In this document: positions 30,106 through 38,443 of the stretch, piece by piece
Numbering within the stretch: the stretch's first letter is position 1
How the letters are laid out: each line of letters starts with the position of its first letter
DNA from: Burkholderia ubonensis
GTDB taxonomy: Bacteria; Pseudomonadota; Gammaproteobacteria; Burkholderiales; Burkholderiaceae
Direction of reading: 5' to 3'
NCBI RefSeq assembly: GCF_902833085.1
Contig: NZ_CADFEB010000003.1
Location: 434,001-498,000 of the forward strand
Length of the DNA stretch: 64,000 nucleotides
Program-made: the position numbers and the translations under genes
The notes under the pieces: model-generated
What the model was told of the DNA's origin: nothing
Seen by the model: the letters and a program-made list of their open reading frames with translations, nothing else
Databases searched by the model: none

Positions 30106-31563
30106 CTACGCCGCAACGACCCGGTTGCGGCCTTGGTCCTTCGCGCGGTACAGGCGTTCGTCCACCTTGCGCAGAATCGCGTCGACCGTCTCCCCGTCAC
30201 GGCCGAACTCGGAGACGCCGACGCTCACGGTGACCTCGATCGGCTTGCCGATGCCCGTCTCGAACGGTGTGCCGGCGATCGCCTCGCGGATACGCTCGCC
30301 GATCGACCGGGCCGTATCCAGCCCGGCTTGCGGCAGCAGCACCATGAACTCCTCTCCGCCGACCCGCGCGACGCCGTCGTACGGCCGGATCGCATCGAGG
30401 CATTTCTTGACGAAGCGCTGCAACACCTCGTCGCCGGCCTGATGCCCGTAGCTGTCGTTGATCGACTTGAAGTGGTCGAGATCGAGCGACAGCACCGAGA
30501 ACGGCGCGCCATTGCGTTTCGCCAGCGCGATTTCGGTTTCCACCCGGTCGAGGAAATGCCGCCGGTTGGCCGCGCCCGTCAGCGGGTCCGTTGCGGCCAT
30601 ATGCTCGAGCTTCTCGTTGGTCCGCTGCAACTCCTGCAGCGCTCGCTCCGTCCGCGACATGGCTTCTCGCAAGCGCGCGAACAGCTCCTCCTGGCTATAG
30701 ATTTTCGAGAATGAACGCGTCGTGTGAAACGCCTGCACGACACCGAAGCTGAGCAGGAAGAACCCGGCCGCGAAAATCGCGTGCGCCAGCCACCACATGT
30801 GATTCCACGGCCGCCCGAGGATGAAGGCGAGCGACGACAGCGCGAATGACGTCACCGAAATACCGTAGATCGTCATCAGCGGCGAATGGATGCGGCGCAG
30901 GACGAGCGCGGTGACGTTCACGGCGAAGAGCGCGAGCGCGCCGCCTTCCATCGAAAGGCGCACCCACGGGCTGCCGGCTACCGGCGAGTAGGCGACGCCG
31001 GCAACCGCGACGTCGACCAGCACGAACAACGCGATCCACGCCGCCCAGACGCGGCGATCGGTGCGGGTTGCTTCGCTGTCGGCCGCCCGGCTGTACGCGA
31101 GCTGCCCGACGAGAACCAGGATCGACATCACCAGGCGGGAGGCCGGCCCATACAGCAGGAACAGCCAGATATTGTGATGCGCCATGCCGGTGAAGGCGCC
31201 ATGCAATGCATAGATGAGCGAAAAGCCCAGGAAGCCGAGCGTAAGCCAACGCAACAGCGGCTCGCCCGACAGGCGATAGCAACGCCAGCATACGTAGGTG
31301 ACGAACCCGCCTTCGAGCGTAGCGGCGGCGATCGCCAGCTCGTGAAAGGCGTGATTCTCGAATTTCAGCGAAGGGTCCTGGAAGTAGTACAGGTAGGCGA
31401 TCAGATACAGCGGCACCAGCGCGAAGCCGATCAGCAGCAGCCGGGCATAGCCCCTGGTGATCGACTGGACGACCGGCCCGGATGTCTCATTGGCGGAAAC
31501 ATGGATGGTCACGTTCTGCCCCATTTTCGTCGGATGGTTTTCAGTATAGGCAAAGGGACGCAT
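30106..31563 (-). CDS. Membrane-bound diguanylate cyclase
   Basis: The 485-residue protein makes cyclic di-GMP from two GTP. The N-terminal half has about seven to eight hydrophobic segments (from LLLIGFALVPLYLIAYLYYF to FAAGFFLLSFGVV), a membrane sensor domain of MASE-like layout. A coiled linker (REAMSRTERALQELQRTNEK) joins it to a GGDEF domain beginning DPLTGAANRRHFL. The active-site loop is GGEEF, and an inhibitory I-site RPYD lies five residues before it, so product feedback is expected. ATG 31563 or 31524 could be the start; neither ribosome site is strong. It stands alone, convergent with uvrA2 and divergent from the lipid operon. The signal sensed is unknown. Confidence 0.9.
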   Translation of the reverse strand: MRPFAYTENHPTKMGQNVTIHVSANETSGPVVQSITRGYARLLLIGFALVPLYLIAYLYYFQDPSLKFENHAFHELAIAAATLEGGFVTYVCWRCYRLSGEPLLRWLTLGFLGFSLIYALHGAFTGMAHHNIWLFLLYGPASRLVMSILVLVGQLAYSRAADSEATRTDRRVWAAWIALFVLVDVAVAGVAYSPVAGSPWVRLSMEGGALALFAVNVTALVLRRIHSPLMTIYGISVTSFALSSLAFILGRPWNHMWWLAHAIFAAGFFLLSFGVVQAFHTTRSFSKIYSQEELFARLREAMSRTERALQELQRTNEKLEHMAATDPLTGAANRRHFLDRVETEIALAKRNGAPFSVLSLDLDHFKSINDSYGHQAGDEVLQRFVKKCLDAIRPYDGVARVGGEEFMVLLPQAGLDTARSIGERIREAIAGTPFETGIGKPIEVTVSVGVSEFGRDGETVDAILRKVDERLYRAKDQGRNRVVAA

Positions 31564-31864
31564 CCAGGCTGAACATCATGCCCACCGAATAAACCCGCAT
31601 TGCCCGAAAATCAATTCGATATCGAATTCATTCGCGCCGCACGTTCAACGAAACGAAAGAGCGCTGACCGGTAAACGCAAGAATTCCTGGAATCGGTTTC
31701 CACTAGCTGTTGTTCATTTTCGTATTCAAATCGCGAATTAATATCGAAAATTTGTTTCGGGATACCAAATGCGTCAGCGTTGACGATAGGAAAATTCATT
31801 TTGAGTTTCCAATTTCATCCATGGAATATGTGCCGGACAATTTAATTTTACTGAGAGACACTTC
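31564..31864. promoter_or_regulatory. AT-rich divergent regulatory region with 16-bp palindrome
   Basis: This 301-bp AT-rich gap separates the diguanylate cyclase gene from the divergent lipid operon and must hold both promoters. AATTCGATATCGAATT at 31613-31628 is a perfect palindrome and a candidate operator. Further AT-rich part-repeats (around 31725-31765) share ATCGAA/TTCG elements. No clear -35/-10 pair stands out and no gene was accepted here. Confidence 0.5.
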
Positions 31865-32899
31865 ATGAGTGCCGGCCAGCCTCCGTCATCGAGCGAAGGT
31901 GCGAGCCAGCCCGAGGGTGCGATCGGAAGCGCGATTTCCGCGTCTTTTTCTTCCGGTTCGCATGGCCCGGCTCGCCCGACAAGAAGCTCGACCCGTTCAA
32001 CCGTCCGTCTCGATCGCCGCATCGCCGCCGTCGTCACGCTGCTGCCCGCGTTGGGCACGGTCGCGGCGATCGCGTTGTGGGCCGGCGGCTACGGGCCGGG
32101 CGCCGTCGAGCTGATCGTGTTCGCAGTCTTCTATTTCGCCACCGCATTGGGGCTCGAAGTCGGCTTTCATCGCCACGTGACGCACAAGGCGTTCAAGGCG
32201 AAGCCGTGGGTGCGGGTCGCGCTGATCGCGCTCGGCTCGATGGGCGCGCACGGCCCCGTCAACTGGTGGGCGTCGACGCATCGGCGTCATCATTCGACGA
32301 GCGACGGCAGCGGCGATCCCCATTCTCCGCACTTGTCGGGCGAGGGCGCCGGCGGCCGGCTCAAGGGCCTGTATCACAGTCATATGGGCTGGCTGTTCGT
32401 CGGCGAGTCGACGCGGCCGGCGGGATGGGAAAAATACGTGCCCGACCTCTATCAGGACCCGCTCGTGTTCAAGCAGCACATGGCGTACTACCGCTGGGTC
32501 TGGATCGGGCTCGCACTGCCGCCGCTGATCTGCGGGCTCGTGTCGCGTTCGTGGATGGGCGTGCTGCTCGGCTTCCTGTGGGGCGACATGGTGCGGATCT
32601 TCGCGGTCAGCCATTGCATCTGGGCGCTGAACTCGCTGTGTCACGTGATCGGCCGGCGCGATTTCCATACCACCGCGCACGACCGCAGCCGCAACAGCCT
32701 GTTGCTCGCGATCCCGACGTTCGGGCAGGGCTGGCACAACAACCATCACGCGTTTCCCGCGTCCGCCTTCACCGGGCTGCATTGGTGGCAGATCGATCCG
32801 GGCGGGCTGTTCGTCCGCGTGCTGGAACGCCTGCATCTCGTCTACGACGTGCAGCGTCCCGCCGCGGAACTGATCGAAAAGAAGCGCATCGCACCATGA
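31865..32899 (+). CDS. Fatty acyl desaturase (Delta9-type fold)
   Basis: The 344-residue membrane di-iron enzyme has the three histidine boxes of acyl desaturases: HRHVTH (about 102-107), HRRHH (about 139-143) and HNNHH (about 292-296). Four or so hydrophobic spans lie between them (TLLPALGTVAAIALWAGGYG, LIALGSMGAHGP). It inserts a double bond, or in polyyne pathways a triple bond, into an acyl chain using O2 and electrons from a ferredoxin-like donor. The first 40 residues are Ser-rich and of unknown role. It is the first gene of an eight-gene plus-strand operon that includes an acyl carrier protein, so the acyl substrate is likely carrier-bound. Confidence 0.9.
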   Translation: MSAGQPPSSSEGASQPEGAIGSAISASFSSGSHGPARPTRSSTRSTVRLDRRIAAVVTLLPALGTVAAIALWAGGYGPGAVELIVFAVFYFATALGLEVGFHRHVTHKAFKAKPWVRVALIALGSMGAHGPVNWWASTHRRHHSTSDGSGDPHSPHLSGEGAGGRLKGLYHSHMGWLFVGESTRPAGWEKYVPDLYQDPLVFKQHMAYYRWVWIGLALPPLICGLVSRSWMGVLLGFLWGDMVRIFAVSHCIWALNSLCHVIGRRDFHTTAHDRSRNSLLLAIPTFGQGWHNNHHAFPASAFTGLHWWQIDPGGLFVRVLERLHLVYDVQRPAAELIEKKRIAP

Positions 32900-32924
32900 C
32901 CAACTCTCGACAGGAGCCGAGCGA

Positions 32925-33209
32925 ATGAAGAGCGCCACCTCGAACGCAGTGGAACACGACGCAAAAAGCCGCGAGGACATCCTCGACTGGATGACCGGCT
33001 ATCTGGCGGCCAGACTACGCACCGACAGCGGATCGATCGACGTGAACCGGCAGTTCATCGACTACGGCCTCGATTCGGCCGACGCGATGAAGATGGTCGG
33101 CGATCTCGAGGATTATGTCGGCTTCGAGCTGTCTCCGAGCCTGCCTTATCAATATCCGACGATCGACGCGCTCGCGCAGGCGCTGGCCGATCTGTCGGCC
33201 GGGCGATAG
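32925..33209 (+). CDS. Acyl carrier protein
   Basis: The 94-residue protein has the four-helix carrier fold with the phosphopantetheine serine in DYGLDSADAMKMVGD (Ser51). The motif is GLDSAD rather than the DSL of FabH-pathway AcpP, as is common for secondary-metabolism carriers that work with fatty acyl-AMP ligases. It would hold the acyl chain while the desaturases and the methyltransferase act. It starts 25 bp after the first desaturase gene, with a weak GAGCGA before the ATG, and is followed 12 bp later by the methyltransferase gene. A phosphopantetheinyl transferase is not in the window. Confidence 0.9.
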   Translation: MKSATSNAVEHDAKSREDILDWMTGYLAARLRTDSGSIDVNRQFIDYGLDSADAMKMVGDLEDYVGFELSPSLPYQYPTIDALAQALADLSAGR

Positions 33210-33221
33210 GGAGACCGAACG

Positions 33222-34160
33222 ATGACCGTCCAGATTCAGATCCAGAGCCGGGAAGCCGGCGCATCGGCGCGCGACGTGCCGTACGGCGCATCCGCCGACG
33301 CGATCCAGTATCACTACGACATCGGCAACGCGTTCCTCGCGCTCGCGCAGGAAAGCGGCCGCAACTACTCGTGCGCGATGTACGAGCCGGGCGATACGCA
33401 CGAACAGGCGCAGATCCGCAAGCTCGACTACCACATCGCGCAGATCCGGGCGCGCGGCGCGGCGCGCGTGCTCGACATCGGCTGCGGCTGGGGCGCGCTG
33501 CTCGACCGGCTCGTCACGGTCGCCGGCGTGCAGGAGGCCGTGGGGCTCACGCTGTCGAACGAGCAGTTGAAGTACATCGGCGAGCGATATCGGCACCCGG
33601 GCATCGACGTGATGCTGCGGAACTGGCAGGACTATGAGCCCGAGCAGCCGTTCGACGGCATCATCTCGCTCGGTGCGTTCGAGCACTTCGCGAAGATCGA
33701 CGAAGACAAGGTCGAAGCGTATCGCCATTTCTTCAGGAAGTGCCATGCGTTCCTGAAGCCGGGCGGCCGGATGTCGCTGCAGACGATGGGGTACGGCGAC
33801 GTCCCGCGCGACGCGCGGCACACCGATCTCTTCATCGCGCGCGAGGTGTTTCCGGAATCGGATCTGCCGTACCTCGCGGACATCGTCCGGGCCTCCGAAA
33901 TGCTGTTCGAAGTGGAACTCGTCCGCAACGATCGCCACGACTATGTGAAGACGATGCGCGCGTGGTTCGAGAACCTGCGCGCGCATCGCCGCGAGGCGCT
34001 CGAACTCGCGCCGCTCGACGTGGTCGAGCGCTACGAACGGCTGTACCGGACGATGAGCTATTCGTTCGATCTCGGCGCGTTCGTGCTGTACCGGATCACG
34101 TTCCGGCGCATCGAGCCGACCCGGATCCATGCGAGCGCGTATCGGGCGGCCGCCGTATGA
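33222..34160 (+). CDS. Cyclopropane-fatty-acid-synthase-like SAM methyltransferase
   Basis: The 312-residue protein belongs to the CFAS / mycolic-acid methyltransferase family. It has the N-terminal YHYDIGNAFLAL segment, SAM motif I VLDIGCGWGALLDRL (about 82-96), GLTLSNEQLKYIGER and GAFEHFAK. E. coli Cfa has 382 residues and an extra N-terminal lipid-binding domain that is absent here, so it more resembles the mycobacterial-type enzymes acting on carrier-bound chains. It may make a cyclopropane, a methyl branch or a methoxy group at the double bond produced by the desaturases. The stop overlaps the next start (ATGA). The chemistry is inferred from family and neighbours. Confidence 0.85.
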   Translation: MTVQIQIQSREAGASARDVPYGASADAIQYHYDIGNAFLALAQESGRNYSCAMYEPGDTHEQAQIRKLDYHIAQIRARGAARVLDIGCGWGALLDRLVTVAGVQEAVGLTLSNEQLKYIGERYRHPGIDVMLRNWQDYEPEQPFDGIISLGAFEHFAKIDEDKVEAYRHFFRKCHAFLKPGGRMSLQTMGYGDVPRDARHTDLFIAREVFPESDLPYLADIVRASEMLFEVELVRNDRHDYVKTMRAWFENLRAHRREALELAPLDVVERYERLYRTMSYSFDLGAFVLYRITFRRIEPTRIHASAYRAAAV

Positions 34161-35164
34161 AGGACGCGGCCGCCGACAGCGCCGACCGCGCGGCATCGAC
34201 GAACGGTCCGGCGAGCTCGCCCATGCCCGGCGAACACGCGGCCGGACATCTGTCCCGCGCATCGTCGGCGCGCCATCTGGGCGTCGCGTCGATACCGGCG
34301 GTCGGCACCGTCGCCGCACTCGCGCTGTGGGGCGGGTTCGGCCTGGCCCCGCACGCGCAGGACATCGCGATGCTCGTGATCTTCTACGTGCTCAACATCC
34401 TCGGCATGGAGCTTGCGCTGCATCGCTACTTCGCGCATCGCACGTTCAAGGCCGCGCCGTCGATGAAGGTCGCGCTCGCGATCCTCGGCTCGCTCGCCTA
34501 CATGGGACCGCTGATGTGGTGGGTGGCGATTCACCGGCTGCATCATGCGAACGCCGACGGCCCCGGCGATCCGCATACGCCGCAGCTGGGCGGACACGGC
34601 TTCGTCGGCCGCGCGAAAGGCATCCTGCACGGCCACGTCGGCTGGCTGTTCGACCCGTCGTCCGCGCGCCCCAAGGGCTGGAATCGATACGCGAACGACA
34701 TGTACCGCGATCCGACGCTGTTGCGCATTCATCTCGCGTACGACTTCTGGCTGCTGCTGGGCCTGCTGCTGCCGGCCGCGATCGGCGGGCTGCTCGACCT
34801 GTCGTGGCGGGGCGCGCTGCTGGGCCTCCTGTGGGGCGGCAGCGTGCGGATCTTCCTCGCGACGAACGCGATCTGGGCGGTCAATTCCGTCGGCCATTCG
34901 CTCGGCGGCCGCCGGCCGTTTCCCGGCCGCGACCAGAGCCGCAACGCGTGGTGGCTCGCGATCCTGACGCTCGGGGCCGGCTGGCACAACAACCACCACG
35001 CCTTTCCGCAGTACGCGAGCACGCGCTTCCGGCGCTGGCAGATCGACGTGACCGGATCGCTGATCGCGCTGCTCGAGAGGCTGGGGCTGGTGTGGGACGT
35101 TCAGCACCCCGATCCGGATGCGATCCGCCAGCGGCTCGCGGACCCGCGGCACCACGATGCATGA
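34157..35164 (+). CDS. Second fatty acyl desaturase
   Basis: The 335-residue di-iron desaturase carries HRYFAH (about 89-94), HRLHH (about 126-130) and HNNHH (about 277-281), with hydrophobic spans between. It is clearly related to the first desaturase of the operon (shared layout, HNNHHAFP motif) but has diverged, suggesting duplication followed by specialisation to another position or a further dehydrogenation step. It overlaps the methyltransferase stop by 4 nt. An Ala/Ser-rich N-terminal tail of about 35 residues precedes the membrane part. Confidence 0.9.
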   Translation: MKDAAADSADRAASTNGPASSPMPGEHAAGHLSRASSARHLGVASIPAVGTVAALALWGGFGLAPHAQDIAMLVIFYVLNILGMELALHRYFAHRTFKAAPSMKVALAILGSLAYMGPLMWWVAIHRLHHANADGPGDPHTPQLGGHGFVGRAKGILHGHVGWLFDPSSARPKGWNRYANDMYRDPTLLRIHLAYDFWLLLGLLLPAAIGGLLDLSWRGALLGLLWGGSVRIFLATNAIWAVNSVGHSLGGRRPFPGRDQSRNAWWLAILTLGAGWHNNHHAFPQYASTRFRRWQIDVTGSLIALLERLGLVWDVQHPDPDAIRQRLADPRHHDA

Positions 35165-35203
35165 CTCGCGTTCCCCTGCGACAGCCATCAACCGGACCTC
35201 GCG

Positions 35204-36190
35204 ATGACGACATCAAAAATCTTCGATGCGCGCGTGCATGTGCTGCCCGACGTCGTGTCGAAGCTCGTCTGGAAGAACTACGCGCGCGACGCATGGAAGA
35301 TTCGCCATGAACTGCTCGCCGACGAATCGATCGCCTTCCTGAAGGCGCGCGGCGTCGCGCGCGCCGCCGGCATCTGCTATGCGGGGCAGCCGGGCATCGC
35401 GCCGTTCCTCAATGACTTCGTCGCGCAACTGGCGTCGCGCCATCCGGCGTTCCTGGTGCCGTTCGGCACCGTGCATCCGCTGGACCGCGATTGCGCGCGC
35501 GAAACCGTTCGCGTGCTGGACGAATTGAACTTCGCCGGTCTGAAGATTCACTGCCATCTGCTGAAGATGGCGCCGGACGACGACGCGCTCGCGCCGATTT
35601 TCGAAGCGGTCGCCGACCGGGGCAAGGTGCTGAACCTGCACTCGGGCGCCGTCGCGAAAAACAATACGCAACTGGACGAGATCCGCCAGCTCTGCAATGT
35701 CGGGCGCTTCCGGCGCGCGATGCGCCATACGCCGCATCTGAAGGTCGTCGTTCCGCACATCGGCTACGACGAAGTTCAGGAATACGTCGACCTGCTCGAC
35801 GAATTTCCCAACCTGTACTTCGATACCGCGATGGCGATAGGCGGCCATCGTGTCGCGACCGGCGAGATCGTGCCCGATGTCCGGCCGCTGCAGGAGGCGC
35901 GCTATCCGCGCGGCGCGCATCCGCATCTGCCGACCCCGTGGAAGCCCGCGCTGGAACAGCTGGTGCCGCAGATATGCGATCGTCCCGGCCGCTTTCTGTA
36001 CGGCAGCGACTTTCCGCTGATCCCGTATGAATGGGATTTCGAAATCGAGCAGTTGACGCGCTACCTGCCCGAGGACGTACTTCACAAAGTGCTGTGGGAA
36101 AACGCCAGTGCATTGTTCGACGGCGACGCGCCCGCCGGTGCATCAGCCGAAACGCTCACGCCCGAACCCACCACGGAGCCGGCGCCATGA
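35204..36190 (+). CDS. Amidohydrolase-2-type TIM-barrel protein with altered metal motif
   Basis: The 328-residue protein resembles the amidohydrolase_2 / 2-hydroxy-6-oxo or decarboxylase group. GLKIHCHLLKM, a VVPHIGYDE strand and LYGSDFPLIPYEW carry the later metal ligands and catalytic Asp. At the first strand the usual DxHxH appears as FDARVH, so the first histidine is replaced by Arg. Metal binding may therefore be changed. Such proteins hydrolyse or decarboxylate and are unexpected in a fatty-acid cluster. The stop overlaps the FAAL start (ATGA), so it belongs to the same operon. Its target, perhaps a carbonyl of the acyl product, is not predictable. Confidence 0.75.
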   Translation: MTTSKIFDARVHVLPDVVSKLVWKNYARDAWKIRHELLADESIAFLKARGVARAAGICYAGQPGIAPFLNDFVAQLASRHPAFLVPFGTVHPLDRDCARETVRVLDELNFAGLKIHCHLLKMAPDDDALAPIFEAVADRGKVLNLHSGAVAKNNTQLDEIRQLCNVGRFRRAMRHTPHLKVVVPHIGYDEVQEYVDLLDEFPNLYFDTAMAIGGHRVATGEIVPDVRPLQEARYPRGAHPHLPTPWKPALEQLVPQICDRPGRFLYGSDFPLIPYEWDFEIEQLTRYLPEDVLHKVLWENASALFDGDAPAGASAETLTPEPTTEPAP

Positions 36191-37971
36191 CGCATGCCGA
36201 CCGCTCGACGGCCACCGGCGCACCGTCCGCCGACACGTTCGCGGATTTCGTCGAACTGACGCGATACCGCGCCGCGCATCAGCCCGACCTGCGGGTCTAC
36301 ACGTTCGTGACGGGCGGCGAGCGCGCGGAGCAGCATCTCGATTGCGCGGATCTGGACCGGCGCGCGGGCGTCGTCGCGGCGGCGCTGGAACAGGTCGCCC
36401 GCCCCGGAGATCGCGTGCTGCTGCTGTTTCCGCCCGGAATCGACTACATCGTCGCGCTGTTCGGCTGCATGTATGCGGGCGTCGTCGCGGTGCCCGCCTA
36501 TCCGGTCGAGCCTGCGCAGGCGGAACGCACGTTGCGGCGGCTGATCGGCATCGTCGAGAATTGCGCACCGGCCGCGATCCTGTCGACCATGGCCGTGCGC
36601 AACGACGCCGGTCGCATCGAAGCCGGTTCGTCCACGCTCGGCGGCCTGCGCTGGATCACGGTCGACACGCTGGGCGACGTCGCCGAGCGCTACGTCCCGC
36701 GCCCGGTGAATCACGGGGCACCCGTCTACCTGCAATACACGTCCGGCTCGACCGGCGCGCCGAAGGGCGTGATGATCAGCCATCGGAACCTGCTGCACAA
36801 CTCCGCGCTGATCGCGAGCCGCTTCGAGCACGACGCCGACAGCCAGGGCGTGATCTGGCTGCCGCCGTATCACGACATGGGCCTGATCGGCGGCATCCTT
36901 CAGCCGCTTTACGTCGGCTTTCCGGTGACGCTGATGTCGCACGTCGATTTCCTCAAGCATCCGCTGCGCTGGCTGCGCATGATCGGCGAGCGGCGCGCGA
37001 CGACGAGCGGCGGTCCGAACTTCGCGTATCAGATGCTCGCCACGATGCGCATCGCGGATGCCGATCTGGACAAGCTCGATCTCGGCTCGTGGGATCTCGC
37101 GTTCGTCGGCGCCGAACCGATCCGGCGCGGCACGCTGGAGGCGTTCTCGCAGCGCTTCGCGCGCTGCGGCTTCGACGCGCGGGCGTTCTATCCATGCTAC
37201 GGGCTGGCGGAGCATACGCTGTTCATGACGGGCGGCCTGAAATCGCAGCCCCCCGTCATTCCGGTCGAGCCGGGCGATGCCGAGCCCGCGAGCGAACCCG
37301 ACGCGCAGCTCGCGGGCACGACGATCGGATGCGGCGACGCAGCGGGCGACAGCCTGACGCTGATCGTCGACCCCGATACCCGCGTGCCGTGCGGCGATGG
37401 CCAGGTCGGCGAAATCTGGGCGCAAGGGCCGAGCGTCGCGCTCGGCTACTGGAACAATCGCGCGCTGAGCGAGCAGACCTTCGAAGCCGAGCTGCCCGGC
37501 TACGACGGGCGCTTCCTGCGCACCGGCGATTACGGTTATCGGTCGGGGTCCGAAGTTTTCGTCACGGGACGCCTGAAGGACATGATGCTGATTCGCGGCG
37601 CCAATCATTACCCGCACGACGTCGAGGAGACGATCGAGCCGCTCGACGCCGAACTGTTTCGCCCCGGCGGATGCGCGGTGTTCGCGCTCGAGGCCGACGC
37701 CACGCCGCAGGTGATCGTCGTGCGCGAGTTGCGGGCGCGCTACCTGAAGGCGTTCAGCGACGGCGATCATGCAAGCGGTCATGCGCCCGATGCGCTGTTC
37801 GGCAGGCTGCGTCATGCGATCAATCTGCACCACGGCATCGCGGTGCACAACATCGTCTTCACGTCGCCGTCGGCGATACCGAAGACGACCAGCGGAAAGG
37901 TCCAGCGGCACGCCTGTCGCGAGCTGTTTCTCAGCGATACGCTGCCGGTGATCACACAGTGGCGCGCGTAG
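36187..37971 (+). CDS. Fatty acyl-AMP ligase (FAAL)
   Basis: The 594-residue adenylating enzyme activates a fatty acid with ATP and loads it on the carrier protein of the operon. Core motifs are YLQYTSGSTGAPKGVMISH (about 181-199), LPPYHDMGLIGGIL, CYGLAEHTLFM and the C-terminal lysine region around TTSGKVQRHACREL. The Met-Gly FAAL-type sequence and placement next to an ACP support FAAL rather than acyl-CoA synthetase, but the FAAL-specific insertion was not compared residue by residue. The ATG overlaps the amidohydrolase stop. It is the entry step of the pathway. Confidence 0.85.
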   Translation: MTHADRSTATGAPSADTFADFVELTRYRAAHQPDLRVYTFVTGGERAEQHLDCADLDRRAGVVAAALEQVARPGDRVLLLFPPGIDYIVALFGCMYAGVVAVPAYPVEPAQAERTLRRLIGIVENCAPAAILSTMAVRNDAGRIEAGSSTLGGLRWITVDTLGDVAERYVPRPVNHGAPVYLQYTSGSTGAPKGVMISHRNLLHNSALIASRFEHDADSQGVIWLPPYHDMGLIGGILQPLYVGFPVTLMSHVDFLKHPLRWLRMIGERRATTSGGPNFAYQMLATMRIADADLDKLDLGSWDLAFVGAEPIRRGTLEAFSQRFARCGFDARAFYPCYGLAEHTLFMTGGLKSQPPVIPVEPGDAEPASEPDAQLAGTTIGCGDAAGDSLTLIVDPDTRVPCGDGQVGEIWAQGPSVALGYWNNRALSEQTFEAELPGYDGRFLRTGDYGYRSGSEVFVTGRLKDMMLIRGANHYPHDVEETIEPLDAELFRPGGCAVFALEADATPQVIVVRELRARYLKAFSDGDHASGHAPDALFGRLRHAINLHHGIAVHNIVFTSPSAIPKTTSGKVQRHACRELFLSDTLPVITQWRA

Positions 37972-38017
37972 CTCGACGCGCCGAACGACATCCGGAACAA
38001 CTGACGAGGAACGCAGC

Positions 38018-38437
38018 ATGCAAGAAAAACTGGACGCGGACTACTTCAATCGATTCGGCGCCGACTATCTGCCGGGCTTGCTCGGCATCGTCGTCAACCG
38101 GGTCGAGAAAAACCACGTGCTCGCCGAGCTGACGATTCGCGAAGCCGTGCTCGCGCACGGCATCCTCCATGCGGGCACGATCGTCAGCATCGCCGATACC
38201 GCATGCGGCTACGGGTGTCTCGCGAGCTTGCCGGAAGGCGCGTCCAGCTTCAGCACGCTCGAGCTGAAGAGCAATTTCATGGGGTCGGCCCGCGCCGGCG
38301 TGATCGTCTGCGAGGCGCACGCGCTCCATAGCGGCCGCATGACGCAGGTCTGGGACGCGACCGTCCGGCATCGCGAAACGGACAAGCTGCTCGCCACGTT
38401 CCGCTGCACGCAGATGATCCTCTGGCCGACGAAGTAG
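38018..38437 (+). CDS. PaaI-type hotdog thioesterase
   Basis: The 139-residue hotdog-fold protein has the PaaI-type signature AHGILHAGTIVSIADTACGYG and a central helix with an Asp. Members hydrolyse acyl-CoA or acyl-ACP thioesters and can thus release the finished chain. GAGGA lies 8 nt before the ATG, 46 bp after the FAAL stop. It is co-directional with the rest of the lipid operon. Release of the product or editing of stalled carriers are the most likely roles. Confidence 0.88.
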   Translation: MQEKLDADYFNRFGADYLPGLLGIVVNRVEKNHVLAELTIREAVLAHGILHAGTIVSIADTACGYGCLASLPEGASSFSTLELKSNFMGSARAGVIVCEAHALHSGRMTQVWDATVRHRETDKLLATFRCTQMILWPTK

Positions 38438-38443
38438 ATCGCG

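Noticed and set aside
31611..31799. 62-codon minus-strand frame in the AT-rich promoter region
   Set aside because: It ends inside the palindrome-bearing regulatory gap, has no recognisable product and a poor ribosome site.
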